Assembly: GCF_016107555.1 (NCBI RefSeq)
Contig: NZ_JABASU010000011.1
Location: 1-64,000, forward strand
DNA from: Psychrobacter celer
Lineage (GTDB): Bacteria > Pseudomonadota > Gammaproteobacteria > Pseudomonadales > Moraxellaceae
DNA length: 64,000 bases
Reading direction: 5' to 3'
Part shown: positions 8,658 through 16,688 of the stretch, piece by piece
Layout: every line of letters starts with the position of its first letter
How positions within the stretch are numbered: the first letter of the stretch is position 1
Notes under the pieces: model-generated
Told to the model about the DNA's origin: nothing
Databases searched by the model: none
Seen by the model: only the letters and a program-made list of their open reading frames with translations
Position numbers and translations under genes: made by a program

Positions 8658-9506
8658 ATGCCGGTCACTGTCAAGACTCAGACTCGCTCAGCGACCAGCT
8701 CTCTAAGGTTGATTCAATCAGAATTTAGTCAGTATAGGCTGTATGATAAGACGGTTATGCCTGATATTGATGACCCTACACTTCCTTTCATAAAAAACGC
8801 CCGTACGTCTTGTGTTCATACTTCTGCTTCGGCACACTCGCACTTCATGTCTTCTAAATCTCAAACAGGCTTTACACTGGTCGAAATCGTGGTAGTGGTG
8901 GTCATCTTGTCGATATTCGCTGGCATGATGAGCCTATCTGTGGGCAGTAGTGAAGCGCGTAAAAACCGCGCGTTTTATGAGCATCTGACCGACTCACTCA
9001 GCTATGTAAGGTTATTGTCCGCTGAGCGTATGCAGCCGATGGGTCTTAGTCTGCAGGCCGATAAGCGCGGTCAGGTGACGCCTGTGATTGTGACCTTGTC
9101 CAATCCCTATGCCGCGTATCAGGCAGCGAGCGTTTCAGCAGATAGCAATGATAGTACGCCCAAAAATGCCATGGAGCTGTCGGCAGAATTGTCTACCATG
9201 AGCGGTGGTTCTGATGAAGCCTTGCCAACGCCAAGCTGGGAGCCTGAGACGGAGGTGACGCTGCCCGAGCTGCCATCTGGTGTTCATATCAGGGTGCAGA
9301 GCTTGGCGGCTGTAGAGGTATCAAGCGCTCAGCAAGCTCAGATATTGCAGCCTTGGTTTGTCGATCAGATGGTGCCGCAGGTGGTTTGGTTTGGTACAGG
9401 GCAGGCCACGCCGGTGACCATCGAGGTGCTGCATGAGGCGCGGCTGGTAGGTGATGTGATCACGATTATGCCCGACGGTAGTATGATGATTGGACAAGGA
9501 CAGTAA
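8658..9506 (+). CDS. gspH: Minor pseudopilin GspH (prepilin-like)
   Basis: Type II secretion minor pseudopilin, anchored in the inner membrane and then built into the pseudopilus tip. A prepilin peptidase site G|FTLVE with a hydrophobic helix follows at residues 71-95, with Glu at +5 after cleavage. The body fits GspH (GspH/FimT C-terminal domain). The start is odd: from 8658, which has TAGGTG upstream, the leader would be 71 residues. An internal ATG at 8847 would give an ordinary 8-residue leader (MSSKSQTG) but has no visible ribosome site. First gene of a tight gspHIJK operon. Confidence 0.82.
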   Translation: MPVTVKTQTRSATSSLRLIQSEFSQYRLYDKTVMPDIDDPTLPFIKNARTSCVHTSASAHSHFMSSKSQTGFTLVEIVVVVVILSIFAGMMSLSVGSSEARKNRAFYEHLTDSLSYVRLLSAERMQPMGLSLQADKRGQVTPVIVTLSNPYAAYQAASVSADSNDSTPKNAMELSAELSTMSGGSDEALPTPSWEPETEVTLPELPSGVHIRVQSLAAVEVSSAQQAQILQPWFVDQMVPQVVWFGTGQATPVTIEVLHEARLVGDVITIMPDGSMMIGQGQ

Positions 9507-9509
9507 GTG

Positions 9510-9983
9510 ATGAGCCAACACACCAACGCTTATGATAAAGCTGCCTCATCACTTTTAGAGCAGAGCCAGCGCGGCTTTACGTTGATAGAGGTGATGGTAG
9601 CGCTAGCAATTTTGGCTGTGGTTGCTGTTGCAGCCAGCCGCGCCAGTAGTGCTTATTTAAGCTCAGTCGACATACTGCGTACCCGTACACTGGCGCATTT
9701 TGTGGCACAAAACGCGGCGGCGGATTTACGTATTCAAGAGACGTGGCTGACGGCCAATCGCACCCAAACGATCAATGCCCAAGGCCGAGATTGGCAGGTG
9801 GTAATGACGGTCAATGAGGCGATCACGCCTGCGCTAAAAGAAGTAAATATCTCAGTTGCGCCAATAGTAGATGGCCAAGCACGTACGGCTGTGACCGATA
9901 TCAGTGTGATGCTAAGCAATAGTGAGCAAGACATCGGCAGCCTAGATTTAGCAGGTTTGGCCGCATCTGGCGGTGCGCCATGA
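9510..9983 (+). CDS. gspI: Minor pseudopilin GspI
   Basis: Second gene of the pseudopilin operon; the ATG lies 4 bases after the gspH stop, with AGGACAG upstream (a GTG at 9507 is the alternative). The leader of about 22 residues ends in RG|FTLIE, followed by a hydrophobic segment (VMVALAILAVVAVAASRA). The C-terminal region is the small GspI fold that caps the pseudopilus with GspJ and GspK. Length 157 residues, slightly over the family norm of about 120-130. Confidence 0.85.
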   Translation: MSQHTNAYDKAASSLLEQSQRGFTLIEVMVALAILAVVAVAASRASSAYLSSVDILRTRTLAHFVAQNAAADLRIQETWLTANRTQTINAQGRDWQVVMTVNEAITPALKEVNISVAPIVDGQARTAVTDISVMLSNSEQDIGSLDLAGLAASGGAP

Positions 9984-10792
9984 GGCAGCAGCGGGGCTTT
10001 ACTTTACTAGAGCTACTGCTAGCAATGGCGATATTTGCCATGCTCGCAGTCGCAGGGTGGCAAGTGTTTGACAGTGTCAGCAAGTCGCGTGAGCGTGCCC
10101 AGCGTCATGCAGATGATTTGGCAGTATTACAATACGCGTATTTGCAGTTGCAACAAGATATGGGGCAAGTCATTGCTTACCAGGCGAATGAAGCGTCAAC
10201 GACTGATGACTTAACCAATAACAGCAGCACAGATCCGCAAGCAACACTTCCGCCGCCTCAGCCGTTTATGAGCGTGGATGGCGAGTCTGTCAGTTTTGTA
10301 CGATTTGCCGATCCTGATCCACGCTATCAGAGTAGCGCTAGTGTGCAGCGGATTGCCTATGTGTTTGCTAACGATCAGCTAATTCGCCGTCAATATCATA
10401 GTATCCATAGTATGAATGGCGAGAGCACAAGCTTAGATAGTGTGCTATTAAAAGGCGTGAGTGCAGGACGCTGGCAGGCATTAATGCCAGAGCCAAGCGA
10501 TCAGTTCCCTAATACAGAGGGTGGGCGCTTGGACACATCGGCAAATCAAACGAGCCGCGTAGCCAATACTCAGGCCAAAATCACTCTTTTGCCAAAAGGT
10601 GTGGCGGTGAGCTTTACTTATCAAGACATGCCAATCACGTGGCAATGGGCGCTCGCTCCTAAGTCGCTAGCTGTTGATAGCTTTAAAACAGCAAATACAG
10701 TTAATGATGGTAACAGCAACAACAACAGCAACAATAGTAACAATGATGATAATGGCGGTGCCCAAACCGATGATGCAGGGGGCAGTGTCTAA
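9980..10792 (+). CDS. gspJ: Minor pseudopilin GspJ
   Basis: Overlaps gspI by 4 bases (ATGA), so translation is coupled. Very short leader MRQQRG|FTLLE followed by a hydrophobic helix. The C-terminal half fits GspJ (YVFANDQLIRR, PKGVAVSFTYQD). The last 35 or so residues form an Asn/Ser/Asp/Gly-rich tail encoded by repeated AAC/AAT/AGC/GAT triplets near 10705-10765, which is not part of the conserved fold and is a candidate site for replication slippage. Confidence 0.85.
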   Translation: MRQQRGFTLLELLLAMAIFAMLAVAGWQVFDSVSKSRERAQRHADDLAVLQYAYLQLQQDMGQVIAYQANEASTTDDLTNNSSTDPQATLPPPQPFMSVDGESVSFVRFADPDPRYQSSASVQRIAYVFANDQLIRRQYHSIHSMNGESTSLDSVLLKGVSAGRWQALMPEPSDQFPNTEGGRLDTSANQTSRVANTQAKITLLPKGVAVSFTYQDMPITWQWALAPKSLAVDSFKTANTVNDGNSNNNSNNSNNDDNGGAQTDDAGGSV

Positions 10793-10824
10793 ATGCATCC
10801 TTTATTCGATACTAGAGGGCAGTT

Positions 10825-11859
10825 ATGTCGATGACAGCGAACTCACAGCGCGGGGTTGCCTTATTGACGATATTGCTACTGGTGGTCAGCATCACCGTCG
10901 TGGCCGGTGCCATGCTGGCCAGTCAAAAGATTGCCATTAGACGCAGTGGATTATTGTTTGAGCAAAACCAGCTTTTACAAGACATCCATGCGGGTCAACA
11001 GCTGGCCGTGACGCTGATTCGCGCTGATGATACGCTAAATGAGACGGATAGTGAGCAAGATATTTGGGCGCAGCCGATCCCGCCGTATACCTTGGATGGG
11101 CGCAGTATTAGCGTCGAGGTGCGTGATGAAGCCAGTCGATTTAATATCAATAACTTATATCATGACGGCGCAGTGGATGGCACCGCATTGGCGGTATTTC
11201 AGAGGTTGCTGGTACAGTTAAATTTGGCACCAGAGATTGCTATAGCTGTGCTTGACTACCAAGATAGTGACAGCACGGTTTATCAAGATGGCGGTGATGA
11301 AGGTGTGGTCTATGAACAGCAATCGAGGGGCGCGGCCAGCACATTGCCCAATCAGCCATTTGTCAGTGTAGAGCAGCTACAAGATATCGAAAAGGTCAGC
11401 GCTGAGGATTTAGCAGCACTACGTCCTTATATCACTGCAGTGCCTTATTATTTGCCTATCAATATCAATACTGCCAGTCCAGTTTTGCTCGCTGCCCTGA
11501 CAGAGACGGCTGATCGTCAGCAGATGCAGGCGCTGGTCGATATGCGCGGCCAGCAAGCATTAGCGGCGATTGATGCGCTGTGGCAACTACCAGCGCTTGG
11601 TACGGTGAGCGCTGACGAGCGCCAAGCGTTGACTCCGTTGCTTGCTACCGAAAGCCAAGCATTTGTGGCGCTGATCACGGCCGCTGATACTGGTGCCGCA
11701 AAACAACGCTTTGCCACCATACTGATCAGCAAAACGCCTGCCAATGCCGCAAATAGTAGCGGCGGCAATAACGAGAGTGTTGCGAGTGAGACCGATAAAA
11801 TAGCTAAGCATATTCAGGTGGTGGCACAGCGCTTGTGGGCCTTTAGACCCAGCTTTTAA
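10825..11859 (+). CDS. gspK: Minor pseudopilin GspK
   Basis: Largest minor pseudopilin (344 residues), forming the tip complex with GspI and GspJ. Leader MSMTANSQRG followed by VALLT; as usual for GspK, the +5 position after cleavage is not Glu. The hydrophobic helix runs to about residue 35. The region with SRFNINNL, a DYQDSD acidic segment and PININTAS is characteristic of GspK's alpha domain and helix-hairpin-like segment. It follows gspJ by 32 bp with GAGGGCAG as ribosome site, and ends the operon; the next gene is convergent. Confidence 0.88.
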   Translation: MSMTANSQRGVALLTILLLVVSITVVAGAMLASQKIAIRRSGLLFEQNQLLQDIHAGQQLAVTLIRADDTLNETDSEQDIWAQPIPPYTLDGRSISVEVRDEASRFNINNLYHDGAVDGTALAVFQRLLVQLNLAPEIAIAVLDYQDSDSTVYQDGGDEGVVYEQQSRGAASTLPNQPFVSVEQLQDIEKVSAEDLAALRPYITAVPYYLPININTASPVLLAALTETADRQQMQALVDMRGQQALAAIDALWQLPALGTVSADERQALTPLLATESQAFVALITAADTGAAKQRFATILISKTPANAANSSGGNNESVASETDKIAKHIQVVAQRLWAFRPSF

Positions 11860-11871
11860 GCTGTAGAGCCG

Positions 11872-12552
11872 CTAATCTTTTAAACGAGTCTCTTCGCTTG
11901 ATTTCCAGTTGTACGCACCATAAAACAGCATCTGTGCTTGCCGAGTACAGTTATGGAGCATCAGTTGTTTGTTTTTTTCGACTTCGTTTAGATCGATCTC
12001 GTCATCATGATCTTCGGTGTAAGTCAGCTCCAACCAATCGATGATCCAAGAAAAAAACATATTGATGCCAGCTTCAGCCAGTAGCCGTCGATCATAAGCA
12101 TTGATGTGAGTAAAGGCTGGCTGCAACGCTAAGTCATCTGCTAAGTTTTGCGTGTGGTTTTTGACCAGATCGCTGATGGCTTTGCGCACCGCATCAGAGC
12201 CGCCATAGCGCTCACTGACCAAAAACTGCCAATAGTACGGCTGATCGCTGACCATATACAAAAACAGCTGGATACTTTTGGCGATTTGCCGATCAAAACT
12301 GCGCTTACGGCCAATCTGCAGGCTATCACTCAGTATAGCGAGTGTACTGCCTAGCTCCTCAATCACTAAGGCTCGACCAAGCGATTCCATATCGTCAAAA
12401 TGCCGATAAAATGCCGTCGGCACCACGCCCACCTCGCGGGTGACCTGCCGAAGGCTAATAGAGCTAAAGGCTTGCCCAGTCATACATAAATCGAGCACCG
12501 CATTAAAAAAAGCGTGCCGAGTTTGAAGTTTTTTTTGTTCGCGACTACTCAT
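11872..12552 (-). CDS. FabR-like TetR-family repressor
   Basis: A 226-residue TetR-family regulator whose DNA-binding region (REVGVVPTAFYRHFDDMESLG, about residues 38-58) is nearly the signature of FabR, the repressor of unsaturated fatty-acid synthesis in Enterobacteria, and of DesT-type relatives. The C-terminal domain would sense acyl-CoA or acyl-ACP. No desaturase or fab gene lies beside it, so control of membrane fluidity is inferred from family resemblance only. Convergent with gspK, 12 bp apart. Confidence 0.8.
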   Translation of the reverse strand: MSSREQKKLQTRHAFFNAVLDLCMTGQAFSSISLRQVTREVGVVPTAFYRHFDDMESLGRALVIEELGSTLAILSDSLQIGRKRSFDRQIAKSIQLFLYMVSDQPYYWQFLVSERYGGSDAVRKAISDLVKNHTQNLADDLALQPAFTHINAYDRRLLAEAGINMFFSWIIDWLELTYTEDHDDEIDLNEVEKNKQLMLHNCTRQAQMLFYGAYNWKSSEETRLKD

Positions 12553-12696
12553 AGTATTTCAAAAGTTATCCAGTAAAGGGTTATCATACGCATTTTAGCG
12601 CACAAATACGACCAAAATACGCAACGACTGTTAACTCAATAGTCGCCATATCGCACCCACTCATTTTGTTTATCGCGGTTTTCAAATGGATGCGTC

Positions 12697-14145
12697 TTAT
12701 ACTACCGTCCCCCAATGCCCCTGTAACTCTTGCGCCAGTCGATAGGCCTCATGATCATTCATACCCGTAATAAAGTCTAGAATGCTTAAAATATTATGGT
12801 AGACATTGTCTGATAACGTACGGCGCTGCTCATCTAAGTGCGGCTGTAGCAGCTTTAGCAAACGCTCCTGCTCAAAAGACATAGGCTGCGCAGCGCTTAT
12901 GATCGTACTCCCCGTCCACGCCAGCGGCATAAAGGCATCTAAAAGACGATGCAGGCATTGATTGGCCATAAGCTCCATACGTACTTTACTTGGATGGTTA
13001 AATATCTGCTCACGCGCCAGCTGTTTGGCTTGATGGATGCCGCTTTGTACGCTGGTATCACAGTGGGCAAATAGGCTACCGCTAAGGGTTCCGGCCAGTA
13101 ACGCGTCATCATTGGCAACAAAAGCATCCGTTACGGTATTGACCAAACGCATCATCGCCCGCGCGCGCAGTGATGCCAGACTTTGCCTGACAGACATATG
13201 AGCAGGTAACTCGATGGTACAAGGTCGCTCACCGATCAGCTCATAAAATATCGCCGCCACATCTTGATAGGTCAGCATATTTAGATTGATGCCGTCTTCT
13301 AAATCAATCAATGCGTAACAAATATCATCCGCCGCCTCTAATAGATACGCCAGTGGATGACGGGCAAAACCGTCATGCTGCTTGGAGCGCGGCAGGTTTA
13401 AACACGATGCTAAGGTTTCTAGCTGCGCCGCTTCACTATAAAAGCAGCCAAATTTTTGTACTTTTTTGGCTTGCGATGGACGGGATTGTAAGGTGGCAGC
13501 AGGGCGCTGCGGATAGGTAAGTTGTGAGCTGTCATTGCTGTGGGTGGCCAGCCAAGGATATTTCATAAAAGCGCCTAAGGTTGCGCAAGTCAAACGCATG
13601 CCGCCTTTATCAGGATGATGCTCGTTACGTGCGAGCAAACGAAACCCTTGCGCGTTACCTTCGTAGGCCAATAAATCCAACTGCTCAGAGGAGGATAAAT
13701 GCTGCAAAACCGCTTGCCGCTCAGGATGGGAAAACCAGTCGCGAATGGCGTACTCACCTGCGTGCCCAAATGGCGGGTTGCCGATATCGTGGGCCAAACA
13801 TGCCGCTTGCACGATGACGCCGACATCAGCAGGCGAGACCCCAGCGGGCAGACCGTGGGACAGCTTATCATGGAGCTTTTCTGCTGCCATCATACCCAAA
13901 GAGCGCCCGATACAAGAGACTTCAAGAGAGTGAGTCAGACGGGTATGAATACCCAGCTGATTGGTCAAGGGATGTACTTGAGTCTTTTGATTGAGCTGAC
14001 GAAAAGAGTGCGAAAATACCAGCCTGTCATAGTCTTTATGAAACTGAGAGCGAGTGCTGGTATTGGCATTGTGTTTTTTATGAGCGCCGAGGCGCTGAGC
14101 GTTTAGAAGATGAGACCATTGGGTGGTGGCAGACGACAAAGACAT
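12697..14145 (-). CDS. dgt: dGTP triphosphohydrolase-like HD protein
   Basis: HD-domain phosphohydrolase of the deoxyguanosinetriphosphate triphosphohydrolase family (dNTP to deoxynucleoside plus triphosphate). Metal-binding motifs are visible: TRLTHSLEV (His), LAHDIGNPPFGHAGE (HD pair plus the following His), and the later LEAADDICYALIDLEDG. About 482 residues from ATG 14145, which fits the longer dGTPase subgroup. I chose this start because the sequence upstream (from 14208) looks unrelated and no ribosome site precedes the other ATGs; AGGCAC lies just before 14145 but is weak. Confidence 0.88.
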   Translation of the reverse strand: MSLSSATTQWSHLLNAQRLGAHKKHNANTSTRSQFHKDYDRLVFSHSFRQLNQKTQVHPLTNQLGIHTRLTHSLEVSCIGRSLGMMAAEKLHDKLSHGLPAGVSPADVGVIVQAACLAHDIGNPPFGHAGEYAIRDWFSHPERQAVLQHLSSSEQLDLLAYEGNAQGFRLLARNEHHPDKGGMRLTCATLGAFMKYPWLATHSNDSSQLTYPQRPAATLQSRPSQAKKVQKFGCFYSEAAQLETLASCLNLPRSKQHDGFARHPLAYLLEAADDICYALIDLEDGINLNMLTYQDVAAIFYELIGERPCTIELPAHMSVRQSLASLRARAMMRLVNTVTDAFVANDDALLAGTLSGSLFAHCDTSVQSGIHQAKQLAREQIFNHPSKVRMELMANQCLHRLLDAFMPLAWTGSTIISAAQPMSFEQERLLKLLQPHLDEQRRTLSDNVYHNILSILDFITGMNDHEAYRLAQELQGHWGTVV

Positions 14146-14265
14146 AGAGGTGCCTAGCATATAAAAATATCCGAAACCAAGGGAGCCTCTAGCATAGCAA
14201 AATAGCATCCTTGGTACAGCTGCTACTTAGTACCGCTTTCGTACCACCGCTCAGCGTGATGATCA

Positions 14266-14868
14266 TTAGGCTGTATGGCAGTTAAAAAGTATCTGCTCAT
14301 CGCTGATGGCGACCTCATCATCTAAGGTTTTGCTCAGTAGTATCGCCTCATCACCACTGACTTGCCAGATGATGCCGTGGCGATCATCAAGACCGATATC
14401 GCTCATATAGGTTTGTTGGTCATTGCTCTCAGCGCTGGCGGCCAAGTCGTATTCGATACCATCGATGAGTAAATGCGCTGTCTGCGGTGTACTGTCGCTA
14501 TGATAAGAAACGCCAATAGTAGCAGTAGGCTCACAAGAGAAAGTAGTGCTGTTGCTGGTATGAGCTGCATGATCGTGACCTGCGTGCGCATGTTCCTCAT
14601 GACTATGACCTTCATGACTGTGATCTTCATGATTATTAGGCCCTTCATGACCATGTTCCATATCACTATGCTCTTCGTGGCCGTGCTTTTCATGCTCTTT
14701 ATTGTCACGAATTTCATGACCTTGTTCATGATCGGCGTGATTCTCTACTGGTGCTTCTTTAGATACCGCTGTATCGGTATCGTTGTTTGGCTGACAGCCC
14801 AATAAAGAGCCTGCTATCACACTTCCTAGTATAGTAATACCTGCAAGTCTAGCACAATAATTATTCAC
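14266..14868 (-). CDS. His-rich lipoprotein with MliC-like C-terminal domain
   Basis: About 200 residues from a GTG start (14868), chosen because GAGGG lies 9 bases upstream and the signal sequence then begins properly. Signal peptide with lipobox LLGC gives a lipid-anchored protein. Next comes a roughly 75-residue linker dense in His/Glu/Asp, with repeats such as HEGHSHEEHAHAGHDHAAH, a likely Zn2+ chelator. The last 95 residues begin FSC and end FNC with an IDG...L and IWQVSGDEAIL core, resembling the MliC (COG3895) C-type lysozyme-inhibitor fold, although the usual Lys before GDEA is absent. A Zur-box palindrome lies 33 bp upstream. Inferred role: a zinc-regulated periplasmic or outer-membrane zinc-binding protein; lysozyme inhibition is uncertain. 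Confidence 0.72.
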   Translation of the reverse strand: MNNYCARLAGITILGSVIAGSLLGCQPNNDTDTAVSKEAPVENHADHEQGHEIRDNKEHEKHGHEEHSDMEHGHEGPNNHEDHSHEGHSHEEHAHAGHDHAAHTSNSTTFSCEPTATIGVSYHSDSTPQTAHLLIDGIEYDLAASAESNDQQTYMSDIGLDDRHGIIWQVSGDEAILLSKTLDDEVAISDEQILFNCHTA

Positions 14869-14901
14869 AGCATGAGCCCTCAAATAAGCGAAATAAAGAT
14901 A

Positions 14902-14916
14902 TGTTATAATATAACA
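14902..14916. promoter_or_regulatory. Candidate Zur box
   Basis: A perfect 15-bp palindrome TGTTATAATATAACA preceded by A, matching the core of the gammaproteobacterial Zur operator (ATGTTATAnTATAACAT). It is centred at 14909, about 40 bp upstream of the GTG of the His-rich lipoprotein and overlapping any reasonable promoter there. Zur with Zn2+ would repress the gene, so expression is expected in zinc starvation. No other gene starts within reach on the plus strand. Confidence 0.75.
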
Positions 14917-14982
14917 ATATAGCGATAAAATAAAGCCGATGATGGAGAATATCCAACATCGGCCAATTAATTTTAAACAAGC

Positions 14983-15133
14983 TATAGTCAATACACTTTA
15001 AAAATGTCATAGCGCTACTGGGATGCTATTTTTAAACGTAGGTTGCGCAGCCTCTGGGAACGCAGCACGCAAGTAAAATTTATACCAGTAGCGCGTTCAA
15101 ATCCATAACAGTTTTACATTCAGCTAATTATGT
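14983..15133 (-). repeat. TIR-bounded hairpin element, copy 1
   Basis: About 150 bp between the His-rich lipoprotein and ychF. It is inverted relative to copies at 20287, 30650 and 37893. One end begins TATAGTCAATACACTTTAAAAA; the inner arms GCGCTACTGG and CCAGTAGCGC pair, and a central block (GCGCAGCCTCTGGGAACGCA) is shared with copies 3 and 4. The far end (near 15133) has drifted from the terminal repeat. Non-coding, probably a MITE. Confidence 0.8.
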
Positions 15134-15144
15134 ACTATTGAAAG

Positions 15145-16236
15145 TTACACGTTAAATCTAAAGTGCATCACATCGCCGTCTTGGACGATATAAGTCTTGC
15201 CTTCTAGGCGAGATTTACCAGCGGCTGCAGCGCCTTTTTCGCCGTTATACTCGATAAAGTCGTCATAAGCGATGACCTCAGCACGAATAAAGCCGCGCTC
15301 AAAATCGGTATGAATAACGCCAGCTGCTTGCGGTGCCGTAGCGCCGACAGCGACCGTCCATGCGCGCACTTCTTTGACCCCAGCAGTAAAGTAGGTCTGC
15401 ATATCAAGTAAGTCGTAACCTGCACGAATCACTTGATCAAGACCGGCTTCTTCCATGCCCATGTCTTCTAAAAAGTCTTTTTTGTCGTCTTCGTCGAGCT
15501 GCGCAATTTCAGATTCGATTTGGTTGCACAAAGCGATAACGATAGAGTCTTCGCCTGTGGCATAGTTGCGCACCGCATCAAGATAAGGGTTGTTTTCAAA
15601 ACCATCCTCGCTTACGTTGGCGATATACATGGTCGGTTTCAAAGTGATCAAACCATAGCTGCGGATCAGTTTTTGCTCATCTTTATCCAGACCTGCTGCG
15701 CGTGCCGCTTTGCCTTCAGCCAATAAAGGTTCGATTTTCTTAAACACCTCAAGCATGGCCTGCGCGTCTTTATCACCGCCTTTGGCTTTTTTGCTTTGGT
15801 TTTGAATAGCACGCTCGACTGCTTCTAAGTCTGCGAGCGCCAGCTCTGTATTGATGGTTTCGATGTCATCAATAGGGCTGACGCGGCCGTCGACGTGGAC
15901 GACGTTGTCATCGTCGAAACAGCGTACCACATGTGCAATCGCGTCGGTCTCACGGATATTGGCCAAAAACTGGTTGCCCATGCCTTCGCCTTTTGAGGCT
16001 CCTGCGACCAAACCTGCGATATCGACAAACTCCATGGTCGTGGGTAGCACGCGCTCAGGATTGACGATATCGGCCAGTTTTTTGAGACGAGGATCTGGCA
16101 CAGGGACGATGCCAGTATTGGGGTCTTTGGTACAAAACGGAAAGTTTTCAGCAGCGATGCCCGCTTTGGTCAACGCATTAAATAAGGTGGATTTGCCCAC
16201 GTTTGGTAGGCCGACGATGCCGCAATTAAAACCCAT
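15145..16236 (-). CDS. ychF: Ribosome-associated ATPase YchF (OLA1 family)
   Basis: Obg-related P-loop NTPase that prefers ATP, binds ribosomes and moderates the oxidative-stress response. P-loop GLPNVGKST at residues 9-17, DIAGLV switch II motif, and a C-terminal TGS domain (from about residue 275, ending [14 protein letters not shown]). 363 residues, exactly the family length. Monocistronic; pth, its common partner in Enterobacteria, is not next to it. Confidence 0.96.
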   Translation of the reverse strand: MGFNCGIVGLPNVGKSTLFNALTKAGIAAENFPFCTKDPNTGIVPVPDPRLKKLADIVNPERVLPTTMEFVDIAGLVAGASKGEGMGNQFLANIRETDAIAHVVRCFDDDNVVHVDGRVSPIDDIETINTELALADLEAVERAIQNQSKKAKGGDKDAQAMLEVFKKIEPLLAEGKAARAAGLDKDEQKLIRSYGLITLKPTMYIANVSEDGFENNPYLDAVRNYATGEDSIVIALCNQIESEIAQLDEDDKKDFLEDMGMEEAGLDQVIRAGYDLLDMQTYFTAGVKEVRAWTVAVGATAPQAAGVIHTDFERGFIRAEVIAYDDFIEYNGEKGAAAAGKSRLEGKTYIVQDGDVMHFRFNV

Positions 16237-16688
16237 AATGCTCTCTCGATAGTATTATAAAATAAGGTCGGCCGATGCTCGATGAAAGCGCCAGCCAAAA
16301 TTGGACATATTGTAGCAAATTTTCCGAGGGTAAGGGTGAGGTTGTTGCGGTGTATTTGGACTCAAACATCTGTCGCAAAACTGGTCTTAGTACTGACATC
16401 AAAATACACATATGACGATACCCTCGTTATGGGCGCTCTTATGAGCTATCGCCCCGTGTGATTTTCGCGTAGGTGCGCCGCAATATCAGGAGAGTGGGGC
16501 GCTTGCGGGCTTTATTTTTAATAAAATGGCTTGTTATTCCTGAAAAAAATACCTTTATTAAAAACGTATAACCAAAAGTATTTTTCGGCGAAAAAATCCG
16601 TTAAATATGGGTTTATTAATTATCAGGTTCGCGTTATTATCACCCCCTAATATGCAAGACTCTACTACCTGTTAGGAAAGGATATTCT
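16237..16688. other. Intergenic region ychF/dadA-like
   Basis: About 450 bp between divergent genes. The part nearest the dehydrogenase is AT-rich (16500-16640) with several A/T tracts, which may bind Lrp-type or nucleoid proteins, but no defined operator is recognisable. GTTAGGAAAGG forms the ribosome site of the next gene. No gene or repeat seen. Confidence 0.4.

Noticed and set aside
13581..14106. Plus-strand open frames inside dgt
   Set aside because: Antisense frames of a conserved HD-domain gene without ribosome sites.
14403..14805. Met/Ile-rich open frames on both strands over the His-rich gene
   Set aside because: They are by-products of the His/Glu repeat codons (CAT/ATG) of the lipoprotein read in other frames.
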